Assembly (NCBI GenBank): GCA_002785995.1
Contig: NHNV01000019.1
Location: forward strand, 248,001 to 312,000
Direction: 5' to 3'
DNA from: Mycosphaerelloides madeirae
Lineage: Eukaryota; Ascomycota; Dothideomycetes; Mycosphaerellales; Mycosphaerellaceae
DNA: 64,000 nt
This document shows positions 10,787-20,868 of this stretch, piece after piece. Both the position numbers and the translations under genes were made by a program. The notes beneath the pieces were generated by a model. That model saw only the letters and a list, made by a program, of their open reading frames with translations, was not told where the DNA came from and ran no database searches. The stretch's first letter is position 1; the number at the start of each line of letters is the position of its first letter.

Positions 10787-11758
10787 ATGAAGACCGATCC
10801 ACTTCCACACCCCGAAACAAAATGCTCACGTCTAGACCCGAGATTCACAGAAGCGGTCATTCGACAAACTGGTGAAGATGCTAATCCTCGGGTGGCACAA
10901 ATCTTTGCGGGCGTTGTTCGCCATCTTCATGCCCTGTGCCGAGAAGAGAAAGTTACGGTGGCAGAGCTAGGGCTGCAATCGATTTTGTGAGTCTCATAGA
11001 CCCCAACTGCCATGATCCAGACTAATGCAGATCTCCAGCTTCACAAAGCCGCTAAAACCAACGAACTCGGTCTCCTTATCGGTCCTACAGGCACAGAATC
11101 CGTCTGCGAGGAAATCACCTTCCCTTCGCCCAACAACGTCAAAGAAGGCGAATCCGTACCCACCACACAAACCGGCCTGGGCCCGTTCTACCGTCCGCAC
11201 GCTCCGCTCTACCCAAACAACTCCTCAATCGTTACCGGCTTCCCCACCACCTGCCGCCTCCTCCTCCACGGCAAAGTCCTCGACGCCTCCACCTCCACTC
11301 CGCTCCCCAACGCCACCCTCGAAATCTGGCAAGCCGGTCCCAACGGCCTCTACCCCTCCCAACCTGAATGGAATCTCCGCGGCCGCTTCACCACAGCTGC
11401 AGACGGGACTTATTCACTAATATGTTTGCGTCCGACGCCTTATCCTATCCCTACAAGAGGGGCGACGGGGAGGCTGCTGGAGTTGTTGGACAGGCATCCA
11501 TATAGGCCGGGACATGTGCATATTAAGGTCGGAATGAAGGGGTATGTGGGGCTTGTGACGGCGTTGTATGAGGAGGGGGATAAGTACTCAGATAGTGATT
11601 CGGTGTTTGAGGTGCGGGACTCTGTGGTTGTGGGAGTCAAGAGAAGGGAGGGGGATGAAAGGGTTGGGTTTGAGGTGGAGTCTGATTTTAGGCTTGCTAG
11701 GGAAGGGAAGAGGGTGGGGGGTGAGGCGGAGGGGATTTTGAGGGGAGGGCACGTTTGA
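10787..11758 (+). CDS. Intradiol ring-cleavage dioxygenase (catechol/hydroxyquinol type)
   Basis: Exon 1 is 10787-10986 (MKTDPLPHPETKC...LDPRFTEAVI, the typical N-terminal helical domain); exon 2 starts about 11031 and runs to 11758. Iron ligands of the family are visible: Tyr in APNGLYPSQ-like context (NGLYPS), Tyr in RPTPYPIP, and two His in RPGHVHIKV. NLRGRFTT and LLDRHPYRPGH are family signatures. The enzyme opens catechol-type rings between the hydroxyls using Fe(III), giving a muconate. The best intron (GTGAGT 10987 to AG 11030) leaves exon 2 out of frame by one base, so either the gene is mutated, the junction is unusual, or a base is wrong. A decayed aromatic monooxygenase lies 1.4 kb downstream. 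Confidence 0.75.
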
Positions 11759-12184
11759 GGGCTGGTCTTGCTTCTGGTTCGAGGTGGTTGGTAGGGATCC
11801 ATTCTTTACTGTGCCTCGTCTGGGTATATTCTCGATTCGTGTCCGATCCGGTCTCCTCAGAGGTGCTCTTCAGGGTTCAGTACTGACTAAACAAACAGAG
11901 ATCTCGCAGCCCGAATCATCATGGCATATGCGGTGATCAACAGCGTTGAACATGGCTCTTGGAAGGTGTTAAAGTGTAGCATCGAAGTGATGGCAGGCAC
12001 GAAAGGGAGAGTCGGAGTGATGTAACCACACGTCGGGATCTGCAGCCACCAGCGGCAATGTGTTCCACGGCACCCACTGGGCTGAAAGCCACAATCCATA
12101 GCATTACTCTCGTCCTCTCCCACGTCTCACAGAGGTGGCACGGTAGCTTCCCTTTAATTCACCCACAACACACCGCGCGACATC
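11759..12184. other. Intergenic, no feature seen
   Basis: Region between the dioxygenase stop and the UstYa-like start. No reading frame or repeat stands out; it should carry the UstYa promoter. Confidence 0.4.
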
Positions 12185-13113
12185 ATGAAATTCGAAGACG
12201 AGAACGTCCCCCTCACGGACGGGTCAGGAGAGTCGGGATCGAGAAGCTGGAATGCCGAGAAACACCAGGAAAAGAAGCAAACGAGATGGCGGACTATGGG
12301 CATCCTGGTTACCCTCGTCATAACGAACGCCGTTTCCATCATGTCAACTATGGTATTTATGAGGTCTCGAGCGACCATGGGCTCTGATGTCCCGCATCAT
12401 TATTGTGAGGAAGGGACCTCTCGACCCAGGCCAGGATATACTAACCGATGGGTATAGCACCGGCGAACGAGCATATCGAATACGAATACCGATATATTGG
12501 CCATGATGCCGGAAACAGCCATCTGTTCATGGGAGAGCCGAGGCCCGAGTACGAGGAAGCTTGGGATGATCTGCTGCAAGGTAAAGTTTTTGTCAACTTG
12601 GGAATAGGAGAGACGAGGCTGATCTGATGGCGAAAGGAACTTATATTCGTCTGAACGAGGACGAACTTAGGAGGGCCAACAATGCTATGTCAATCAGCCA
12701 CAAGGACGGCGGCTTCGTTGGGGGTCTGGGTGTCGGGCACAATCTTCATTGCCTGAAAGCGATAAGGCACTTCCTCCACCCAGAGCATTACCCCATCGAA
12801 AGCCATCAGAATAAGAAGGCCCGCGAGGGTCATCTCGGTCAGTCAATCACACCCTCTGCCTTCATTCGCTCGACATCTCTGACAGAAAGCAGATCACTGC
12901 CTGGAAAGTCTGCGGCAAGCCATCATGTGCAATGTCGACTTCAGCCTCAACACCTTAGAATGGACGCCCGCGAGAGACGAGAAGCTTTCCGTGACCTGGA
13001 GCCAGCCGAATAGATGCGTCAATTGGGAGAGGCTGCACGAATGGCTCAAGACACGACAAATCAGCGGCAGGGAGTTCGTCCGGGAAGGGATTGAGTTGGA
13101 CAGACCAACATGA
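12185..13113 (+). CDS. UstYa-family (DUF3328) oxidase-like protein 1
   Basis: Four exons close in frame: 12185-12404, 12458-12580, 12637-12837 and 12893-13113, giving 254 residues. One membrane span near residues 38-58 (MGILVTLVITNAVSIMSTM) follows a charged cytosolic N-terminus. The lumenal part shows the two HxxHC motifs of the family, HNLHC (exon 3) and HLDHC; the second is assembled only across the last intron, which supports that splice. The AWDDLLQG block also fits. UstYa-like proteins are membrane-bound copper-type oxidases that cyclise or modify peptides or other metabolites in fungal clusters. A second homologue lies at 18252 and a small secreted peptide gene lies between them. Confidence 0.85.
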
Positions 13114-13189
13114 TGATCACGAGATACCCAATCTGTTCGTTTGCTGACTTTACGGTTCTATCAGTTCCCTTCAGATTTGAACTTTTCAA

Positions 13190-14515
13190 AAGTGGCTCAA
13201 AGCTTCTCGAATGTGGGCTTCCATATTGATACCCCTGATCTTTTTCCACCATTCTGGGGCACTCATCTTCGCGGTCTCTGACGGGTCTAAGGAGATCTGC
13301 CCTGTGAGGAGCCGGGCGGCTTCTTGGCTCTATCGAACGACGTAGTCCGGTCCTCCATAACGTATCTTGTCGAAAGCCTTCATCACTGCCGATAACTCCG
13401 ATCCTCGTCGGCTTTCACTACTCGGAGCAGAGCTGCCATTACGACAGCGTCTTCAATTGACTGCGCTGCTCCTTGCCCCATCCACGGAAGGATAGCTTGC
13501 GCTGCATCTCCCAAGATACATGTCCGGTCGCGCGCACATGTTGGCGCTTCTAGCATTCGCCATTCAGAGAACACCATCCCCGGACCAGAGTCTTCAGCCA
13601 TAAGACTATCGATAATCCCCCTTCGGAAACCCTCGCTCCAGTCTTCATCAGACTCCTCAAGAAACTCCTTACTTAGCTGTGTCTTCCACACTGTCTCGTC
13701 GTAGTTGGGACCTGCGACAGCAGACACAATAATCGAAATCACCTTGCTATCACCCATAGGACCAAAGAGGACGAAAGCGCCTTTGCGATAATAGCTCTCT
13801 GCTGTGGGTCGCTGGTATCGAAGAGCTCAGGTCCGAATCTTTCGGTGGGATCCTCGGGGGACATTCTGTCTCTGGTATCCCAATAGCCGCCAAATTCCAC
13901 GGCCCAATTGTCTTAGTGCTCGGGTCCAAGCACGATCTCGCGGACGTTTGATCGGGCGCCGTCTGCTCCGATAAAAATATCTGCTTCGAAAGTAGTGCCG
14001 TCTGCGAATTTGAGGGTATACGGACTGCCAGTATGTGGCGGCTCCAGGATCGAAACCAATTTCTTATTCTAGTGCAAGCGTTCCTGCGGCAAGTCCTTCA
14101 GCAGGACCTCCAGCATACACACTCGATCGACGACATAGATAACCCCCAGGCAGCTCGAGGATTGGCTTCCCCTTATGCTCGCCTACACCCTGCACCCAAA
14201 ATTACTTAGCAAAATCAAAAGTCAAGCATCGGGCGATCAACAATTCCTACAATGTAACACGTCGTCCATTCGTCATAACAGCTCCTGCTTCTCTGATCAT
14301 CCCATCAGCATCGAGACCCATAGCGTGGAGCTCATTCTGAGCATTGGGAGCTGTGGCTACGGCAGCGCCACGTTCGCGAAAGGATGGTTTGGCGTCGACG
14401 ACGTCGAAGGCGATATTTGGGGCGTGGTGGTTTAGGAGGCCGTTGGCGAGGATGCAGCCTGCTATGCTCTCTCCTACGATGGCGACTCGGATTTGGTCTT
14501 GTGAGGAGGTTGGAA
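13190..14515 (-). pseudogene. Pseudogene of FAD-dependent aromatic monooxygenase
   Basis: Minus-strand reading recovers the parts of a salicylate-hydroxylase-like flavoprotein in order, split by stops and frame changes. Near 14515-14290 is an N-terminal Rossmann beta-alpha-beta (IRVAIVGESIAGCILANGL, in which one glycine of the usual GxGxxG is replaced by Ser). Near 13990 is the middle FIGADGARSNVREIVLG. At about 13757-13383 is the second FAD motif CILGDAAQAILPWMGQG, and the tail near 13380-13195 is AFDKIRYGGPDYVVR...SQEAARLL. At least three stops and several frame shifts interrupt it. Intact relatives hydroxylate aromatic acids using NAD(P)H. The position beside an intradiol dioxygenase suggests a former aromatic-degradation or tailoring pair. 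Confidence 0.75.
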
Positions 14516-15641
14516 ATGGCCTGAGGTTTGGAAGCTGAAAAATGAAGCTGGAAAGCTATCGCAAGCTGTCGTACAACCCACGCTTTCGCAAAGGCAGATT
14601 TTAGCTTTGACACACGGTAGAGCCACAGAGGTTGATCTTGAACGCAAGGTTTGGAGAAGGCACTTCGAGTGTGAGTGGAGACATGTTGTCTGCCACATGC
14701 GGAAGTCCACAGAACAGTCGACTGGCGATCATTGAGGTATCATCGGGACTTTCACTTGCCGTCCTTGGGACTCGTCCTGCGGCGGCACCGGCAAGAACGA
14801 CGCAACGGCAAAGCTTCTCTACGGCCATCGCAGCTGTCCCAGAGGGCTCAAGATTGAGGAAAAGAAACGTCAACCAGGGTACGCACTGGCACAACAACCT
14901 TGGATCATTCAAACTATGAAGACCAACACAATCAATAGGTTTCTACTCACGTCACAAGGAACTGCCGGATGGAACTACCACGTGGAGATTCGATTCCTGG
15001 TAGGTAACTGCCCTAAGGATTCGGATAATTTCGAAGTTGATCGACAGCACGCGGCTGGGCAAGTGTTGATCTGATGCTAATACAGGTTGGAGCCCTAAAA
15101 GCATCCACACTTATGAGGGTTACAGATAGACTCGGGCTGCTACCAAGGCTCTGTGGCGGTTCCTTTGCCGAAGGATTGAACGAGCATTGGCGATCATCAG
15201 TTGGAATTATTGCCCAATCCGGCTGACTGTTCTTGAGGGAGCTGCAAGCCTGTAAAGAAAATTGAAATCCCTGGATCTTCTGTGCTTCAGCGGCTGAGGA
15301 TTGAATACACCAAGTGGAAGTGCGATTCTCGCTGGTGATAGAATGGTACAACACATTCATCCCACCCGTGCTTGATTGGCTCTCCGAGACTACTGCATGT
15401 GCTCGGCGAGCTTGCGCAACGTGGCTGGCCGGAGTCCAAACAAACTAGCGCGCGCTTTCTGATCGACCGTACCACCACCGACAGTGTGTTTAGTTTTTCG
15501 CCTCTCCATTTTCATCAACTACTTCTCCTGTGCAATTACGGCACAGTCTTCGCATGGCCTTCCTTTCGACTCCGGTCCGTTGAGTCCCCTCGAATACACT
15601 TTCTCTGGCCAACGAAGGATACGATCACAACGACGAGAACG
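14516..15641. other. Intergenic, no supported gene
   Basis: About 1.1 kb upstream of both the monooxygenase pseudogene and the rhodopsin-like gene. A minus-strand frame near 14601-14912 starts with a weakly signal-like segment, but nothing else supports it. Confidence 0.35.
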
Positions 15642-16887
15642 ATGTATTACTACGTGAACGAAGGCAGCGTATACGCTGTTGCGATCATTTTCCCCGTCAT
15701 CTGTTCGCTCTCCGTGATACTGCGTTTCTTGGCTCGAAAGCGGATGAATGTTGAAATTGGGCCGGATGATTGGATGTCTCTAGCAGCATTGGTTTTTGTG
15801 GTGGGTTGTGCAATCGTTCTGATCGTTGGTATGTTGAAAATGGGTTCGCCAAGACTTGAACAGAGATGGACTGACTTGGAACTCAGGCGATGCAAACCGC
15901 ACGATTGGATGGCATTCGCCTCCTTCCGACGCTCAGCTGTCGTTCGATGAGACGACTCCGTTGCTCACGTTGAATGCGAAGGTTTGTGGTCCTCAAGATT
16001 TGGATGTTGGGATCAGAATGCTAACTTCAACAGCTACAATACTCTTTCTTCCCCCTATCCATCATGGCCATCGGACTCATCCGCTTGACGTTCGTATTCC
16101 TCTACCGACGAATTTTCCGCGGGAAGTGGTTTGCCATCATCAATTGGACACTCTTCGGCATCATCATAGCCTGGATGGTCACCTTCATCTTTGCGACTCT
16201 CTTCCAGTGCGGAACGCATTTCTCCGCGTTCTGGGGCACCGAGGAAAGCTTCTCAGAGTATTGTCCTGCCGATTTTGAGATCAATGCTGGACTATCAATG
16301 TCAGACGTTCTCATCGACATCTTCATCCTGATTCTGCCCATGAAACCTGTTCTGGATCTGAATATGCAGGCGCATAGGAAGTTACTGGTACTGGTTGTTT
16401 TCGCCCTAGGGATTTTCAGTGTTGCAGCTGGAATGACGAGAATGATTCTGTTGATGGAGGTGCTCTACTACGACTACGGCTCAAACGACAAGCTGTTCGG
16501 ATTGGCAGGCACCTCGGACCCTATCGGTGTCATCGGGACTGTCCTATGGTGGAGCGTGAGTATACACATCGATTCTATACTATGAATTCCCAGCTAAATA
16601 ATTCCCAGTATATCGAAATTGGAGTCGGCTGTTTGGTCTCCAATATGCCTGCCGTTATTGGTTTCTTCAAAGGACAAAAAAATCCTCTGAGGTCTCTGCT
16701 TCAGCAAATCTCCCTGCATAGTCTGGGTGGCTTCCGTTCGGGATCGAATGGCTCACCGAAGCAGACGAATTTGAACGATGAGGAGAATCAGAGTACTAAA
16801 CGCCGAACTGATATTGAGATGATAGAGTCGAGGGCTACTTCGCAGGAAACTGCGACTGCTGATTTCAAGCCAGACGATTTTAATTAG
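15642..16887 (+). CDS. SAT4/rhodopsin-like (Pth11-type) integral membrane protein
   Basis: Four exons, 15642-15828, 15887-15981, 16034-16555 and 16609-16887, all joining in frame; 360 residues. Seven hydrophobic segments are apparent, including VYAVAIIFPVICSLSV, MSLAALVFVVGCAIV, AIGLIRLTFVFLYRR, WTLFGIIIAWMVTFIF, MSDVLIDIFILILPM, LLVLVVFALGIFSVAAG and the exon-4 IGVGCLVSNMPA. The DDW motif after the second span and the RRIFRGK loop match the fungal SAT4/rhodopsin-like family, which includes Pth11-related receptors and cluster-associated proteins. The C-terminal about 60 residues are polar. A receptor-like or cluster-accessory role is possible; ligand and partners are unknown. It lies between the two UstYa-like genes. 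Confidence 0.8.
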
Positions 16888-17187
16888 TTTGCCGTACATC
16901 GATATCCAGCGTAGAAATACTCACGACAGCTTCAGCATCTTACCACTGTACATCATATACTCGTAGTCTGAAGTGGAGATAGGCAATGCGAAGACAACAC
17001 TAAGACCGTTCGGAAAAGGTTGGACTCACATGAGACTCGGGTCAACGATCATATTAACTCCACACGCGGGTATATTGTAAATCTACGTCCTCTCCAAACG
17101 TTGCGTACCATATATCAATTACATTCCAATTCAACGCTGCACAAATTCCAAATTCATCTGACCATCGTTTCCCAGAAATTTCAATAC

Positions 17188-17446
17188 CTAAGTGAAGACC
17201 TGGGCGCTCTCCCACTCGTTAAGCTCTTCATCAGTCATATCGCTGAAGAAGGCGTCCAGTTCGGCATCGGTCATGAAATTGACGTCCTTTGTAGAGCGGG
17301 TCGCTACGGAGGATTCTGTCGAATAACAATGAGTCTTTTGATGGTTTGAACGATTGCGTTCAATACTTACCAGCGCCCGGCATTGGCATGGCGACAACGT
17401 GCATGGCGGCAGCAGCCAGCAGGAAGACAGTGGTGAAGAATCGCAT
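17188..17446 (-). CDS. Small secreted peptide, 67 residues
   Basis: Exons 17371-17446 and 17188-17315; the 55-bp intron (GTAAGT...CGACAG) joins in frame. The first 20 residues are a clear signal peptide (MRFFTTVFLLAAAAMHVVA). The mature part is about 47 residues, acidic, with no cysteine. It ends in repeated acidic/aromatic turns (MTDAELDAFFSDMTDEELNEW), where two related units (MTDAELD and MTDEELN) are seen. It has no dibasic Kex2 sites, unlike known dikaritin precursors. Because it sits between two UstYa-family genes, a modified-peptide precursor is conceivable; a plain secreted effector-like protein is equally possible. Confidence 0.65.
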
Positions 17447-18251
17447 GCCGATCGTTGTTCTTGTCGTTGTTGATGATGTGATGATGTGATTGCTTGAGGT
17501 TTCGGGCTTGTTATTTCTGACGAGAATTGTAGTGATTGGTATCAGTGGCAAGACAACAAAATATGAAGGAATTTCCGGCACATTTTGAACTCTTAGAAGA
17601 TCGGACCTGGGTCGAACGGACGCCGTGGGCACTCTATAGTAGGGCATCGATCCCAGACCCTACTCAAGACTGGGAGGATTGCTTCGGGATGTGCAAAAGT
17701 CTGTTTCGTTTGACATTACCACTCTACTCCACAACAGCCCAGGATTCTATCTCAGGGTCGACTTTCTCCTCGCTTGATCGCTTGTTTCGGAAACGTGGGA
17801 GCGACCGCAGACCACGGTGAAGTCAGCGCTCAGCCGCCATGCAGGTGGCTTTGCAGCTAATCAGCCTCCCCCACGAACCATGGTTACACTTCGATCCCCG
17901 AGACTCTTGTCTCTTGTGACGATCAAGTGCAAGCCACGGTCGGCCTCGAGATGCGTCTATTGCCGGTGCTGGTTGACGGCTTGGAAAGATGCCTGTCATG
18001 TCTTGCGATGTGAGCCGATCAGAGGTGATGTTCAGCTGGAGTCGGGTGGATCATTCATCCTTCCAACTAAGTTTGTAAAGTCCCCCAGAATATTAGTTTA
18101 GCGTCATCGTTTCCAGCGATGCGTTTGCATACCTTGCCATCTCGGTGTCGTTCCGTTGCCTCTAGTTTCGAACACAGTCTGGCCTTCTCAAAGTAATTCT
18201 CTTCTCGCATCAATCTTTTTCAAACTGATTCCGGGAAACGCAACCTCGAAA
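17447..18251. other. Intergenic between divergent small peptide and UstYa 2
   Basis: Contains the promoters of the minus-strand small peptide and the plus-strand UstYa-like gene. Open frames here are short and unsupported. Confidence 0.4.
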
Positions 18252-19155
18252 ATGGTTCCCAACTACGAATCATCGGAAACCCTGCTTGGACAATCAAACC
18301 GAGAGAAGAGATTCTTCGATGAAGAAAGGCAATTTTCCGGCAGTGGCAAAATCCCCAGCTGTTCCCAAAAACGCCTGGATCCAAGAAGACGACCCCGAAC
18401 GCAGTGGCTTCTTCTCGGTCTGCTCTTCTGTTCATTATGCCTCAACGGCTGGCTTTTATCCGCCGACTACATTCGAGCGCATCTTCGCAAACAAACCCAA
18501 GTCAACTCTCTCACTGGGATGAGAGATCGGCCGTTAATATATCGAAAGGAGGGAATGTGGAGTCCTCAATATGACCCAGAGATCGCGAATCATACGGAGC
18601 TGGATGCGCTCTGGTCGAAAGCGGTTTCTGGATTTGGTGTCGTGGCTGTGGACAGACAGTGGGCATTGGACCGAGGATTGAAGCCGACACGCGCTTGGCC
18701 TCTTGATCGGTCCAAAGCTGTATATGTCTTCTCAGCGTACCATGCAGTTCACTGCATTGTAAGTCGACGTTTGACGTAGTTGTCCAGAAGTTGATTACTG
18801 ACTTGACTCGCAGCGGAGTCTGAGAATCATATATCAAGATTTGCTGGCAGGTAAACCAATTCAGGACCACTGGAGGGGCCATGGACTGCACTGCTTCGAG
18901 ATAATCCGAGAGGAAATCATGTGTCGAGCAGATGACACTCTCTACGCATCACCGCTTGACCGGACGCACCGCAAGTCGCTTCGTATAGGTGTTGAGGAGA
19001 CGCGCCAATGTACAGATTGGGAATACCTTAGAAACTGGTCTGGAAAGCATACGGCGGGTTATATGACTGAAGAGGGCGATGACTTCGATAAGTCGTATAT
19101 CGAGAATCCTCCTTTGACCGATGGCTGGGAGTTGCCACCATCGGTCAATGCCTAG
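18252..19155 (+). CDS. UstYa-family (DUF3328) oxidase-like protein 2
   Basis: Exons 18252-18758 and 18814-19155 with a 55-bp intron (GTAAGT...CGCAG) in phase 0; 282 residues. A basic cytosolic N-terminus precedes one span (LLLGLLFCSLCLNGWLL) near residue 60. Both HxxHC motifs are present: HAVHC at the end of exon 1 and HGLHC in exon 2, the latter followed by FEIIREEIMCRADDTL. The CTDW block near the C-terminus is also typical. It is likely a type II membrane oxidase acting in the secretory pathway on a peptide or small-molecule substrate. It is only distantly similar to the copy at 12185, so not a recent tandem duplicate. Confidence 0.85.
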
Positions 19156-19533
19156 ATGGCTGGTTGTGGTTCAAGTAAGGCGTTTTGGAGTTCGGGGAAC
19201 CCAATATAATCCTTGAATAACTGTCGATCAAATTCGTATTCTCATAGCACACATGCCTGGATGTGAGACATTAATCGCCACTTACGTACTGCTGCACAAC
19301 CGGAGCGTTCACTCCTAGGCGAAAATCTCTGATGACACCGTCAGAGACCTGCGCCGTACCATAGACATTTGCCTTCTGAACGATAGGGTCGACTTGGGTC
19401 TGCGTGCAACATTGATAGGCGACAGGGGCTTGCCATCCCTCTCCAACCTTTCAACTCATGCCTTGACTCAATTCCATCCGGTCCCTTTGATGCTCCCTTG
19501 CGTAGCTCCGAGGAAAGCCCATCCTCTGGGAGC
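19156..19533. other. Intergenic, convergent 3' ends
   Basis: 3' flanks of the second UstYa-like gene and the Ser/Thr-rich membrane protein gene; nothing else seen. Confidence 0.4.
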
Positions 19534-20097
19534 TCATACCGCTCTGCATTGCCGGCAACTCATACCTAAACCCAACGTCCCGGTCAGGAAGCTAAATGGA
19601 GTCGGCCTGCAGGCCGCCTTTTTCTGTATCATCTCTTCTTTTCGGCGTATGCGACGTCGACGTCTCCAGAAATATGCACCTAAAGTGAAGAACGAGATGA
19701 TGACGAGCGTAGCTACTGTCGCAGTCACGGCGGATGCAGCGTTTGATAACCCATTTGAGGCTGGAGATGACTGCGAACCTGATGATGCCGAAGGGACTGG
19801 CAATGTCGTTGTTGGTGTCAAATCATTTCCGATGGTAGAAGTTGCGGTAGTCGATTGCGATATCGATTGACTAGTGGATTCAGATGGAGCCAACGAAAAG
19901 ATACTCGTTTTTGAGAAGGGAGGATTGTCGGTTGCTATGCTGAGGTTTGGAAGAGCTGATATCGTTGCGTCGATAATTTCTGTCGACCCAAAGACGACAT
20001 ATATGTAGGTAGCCGCGCCCGTTGCCACCGTAATGCTCCCGTAGAAGGCTCGTGTGCTTGGGGCGACATCTTGATGTTGCTCGCAATGGGAACAGTT
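19534..20097 (-). CDS. Ser/Thr-rich single-span surface protein (5' exons unresolved)
   Basis: The visible last exon begins after an acceptor (GCATAG) at about 20097 with NCSHCEQHQDV. It continues through a Ser/Thr-rich, probably O-glycosylated ectodomain and has one membrane span (SAVTATVATLVIISFFTLGAYF). A strongly basic cytosolic start (WRRRRRIRRKEE) and a short tail ending at 19534 follow. This layout is common in fungal Mid2/WSC-like wall sensors and in many unnamed surface proteins. Upstream, possible exons at about 20450-20290 (MKGSLNTNN..., then NFKTWDSCFLG, with donors GTACAA and GTGAGT) contain Cys residues that would suit the ectodomain, but I could not close the frame to 20097. 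Confidence 0.5.
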   Translation of the reverse strand, partial: NCSHCEQHQDVAPSTRAFYGSITVATGAATYIYVVFGSTEIIDATISALPNLSIATDNPPFSKTSIFSLAPSESTSQSISQSTTATSTIGNDLTPTTTLPVPSASSGSQSSPASNGLSNAASAVTATVATLVIISFFTLGAYFWRRRRRIRRKEEMIQKKAACRPTPFSFLTGTLGLGMSCRQCRAV

Positions 20098-20468
20098 CTA
20101 TGCTAAACAAACATCAGTTAGAGGGTCAAGCAAGCATATAAATATTTCTTCGAAGTTGAGCTGAACCATTAGGCTGCGCATACTTAGAAGCGGCGACTCG
20201 CTTGCGAATTTTGTGATGGCTTGCATCAATTATCTGCTGTGCGACGTGATAAGCCTTAGCCATTTGCTAAATCCAAGTAAACTCACCCAAGAAGCAGCTG
20301 TCCCAAGTCTTGAAATTCTCTAACACAAAAATATCAGCAGATGCTCTCAAACATATCGTTGTACCTGAACGTGTGCATTCCAGCCAAAGATGCATGGACA
20401 GAGACACTCTCGTCGAAACATTGTTGGTGTTGAGGCTCCCTTTCATGCGGAAGGATAAAGTTCTGCAA

Positions 20469-20868
20469 TTATAGTATGTATGATGCTTTACTTCTTGCCG
20501 CCATTGGGCCAGCACGCAAAGGACCCGAGATGGGCGAGGTCTCCTCCCCCTCCGTCTCTTCGACTGGTGGCAGGGAGATGCCAAGGTCACTCGCCAGATT
20601 GCGGTAGCCTTCGTGCCTATCGATGAGAGTCAATGATGCCGTGGGTTCAACGTAGAAGGGACTCACGGTATGATTGCTCTACTTCTTGCAGCCGCGGGGG
20701 CGGTACGTAAGCGCGCCCGAGATGGGCGCCTTCTCTTCCTCCTCCGTCTCCTCGATTGGAGGCCGCGAAAATCCCAAGTCGCCCGCAATGTTGCCGTAGT
20801 CTTTGCGCCTATTGCTGAGAGTCATAGATGCCGTGGGTATAATGTGGAAGAAACTTACTGTCCGCCCT
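20469..20868 (-). repeat. Tandem duplication of intron plus terminal exon
   Basis: Two adjacent diverged copies of about 190 bp, roughly 20680-20868 and 20469-20670. Shared blocks on the plus strand include CCCGAGATGGGCG, CCGTCTC, CGATTGGAGG versus CGACTGGTGG, GATGCCGTGGGT and CTCTACTTCTTGC versus CTTTACTTCTTGC. Each copy contains a splice acceptor (CAATAG or CGATAG) and an exon encoding a related acidic peptide: LGFSRPPIEETEEEE in one, LGISLPPVEETEGEE in the other. The downstream copy also retains a donor-like GTGAGT at its upstream edge. Confidence 0.8.

Noticed and set aside
11440..11802. Pro/Ser/Thr-rich minus frame over the dioxygenase
   Set aside because: Complement of the G-rich coding strand; no signal peptide.
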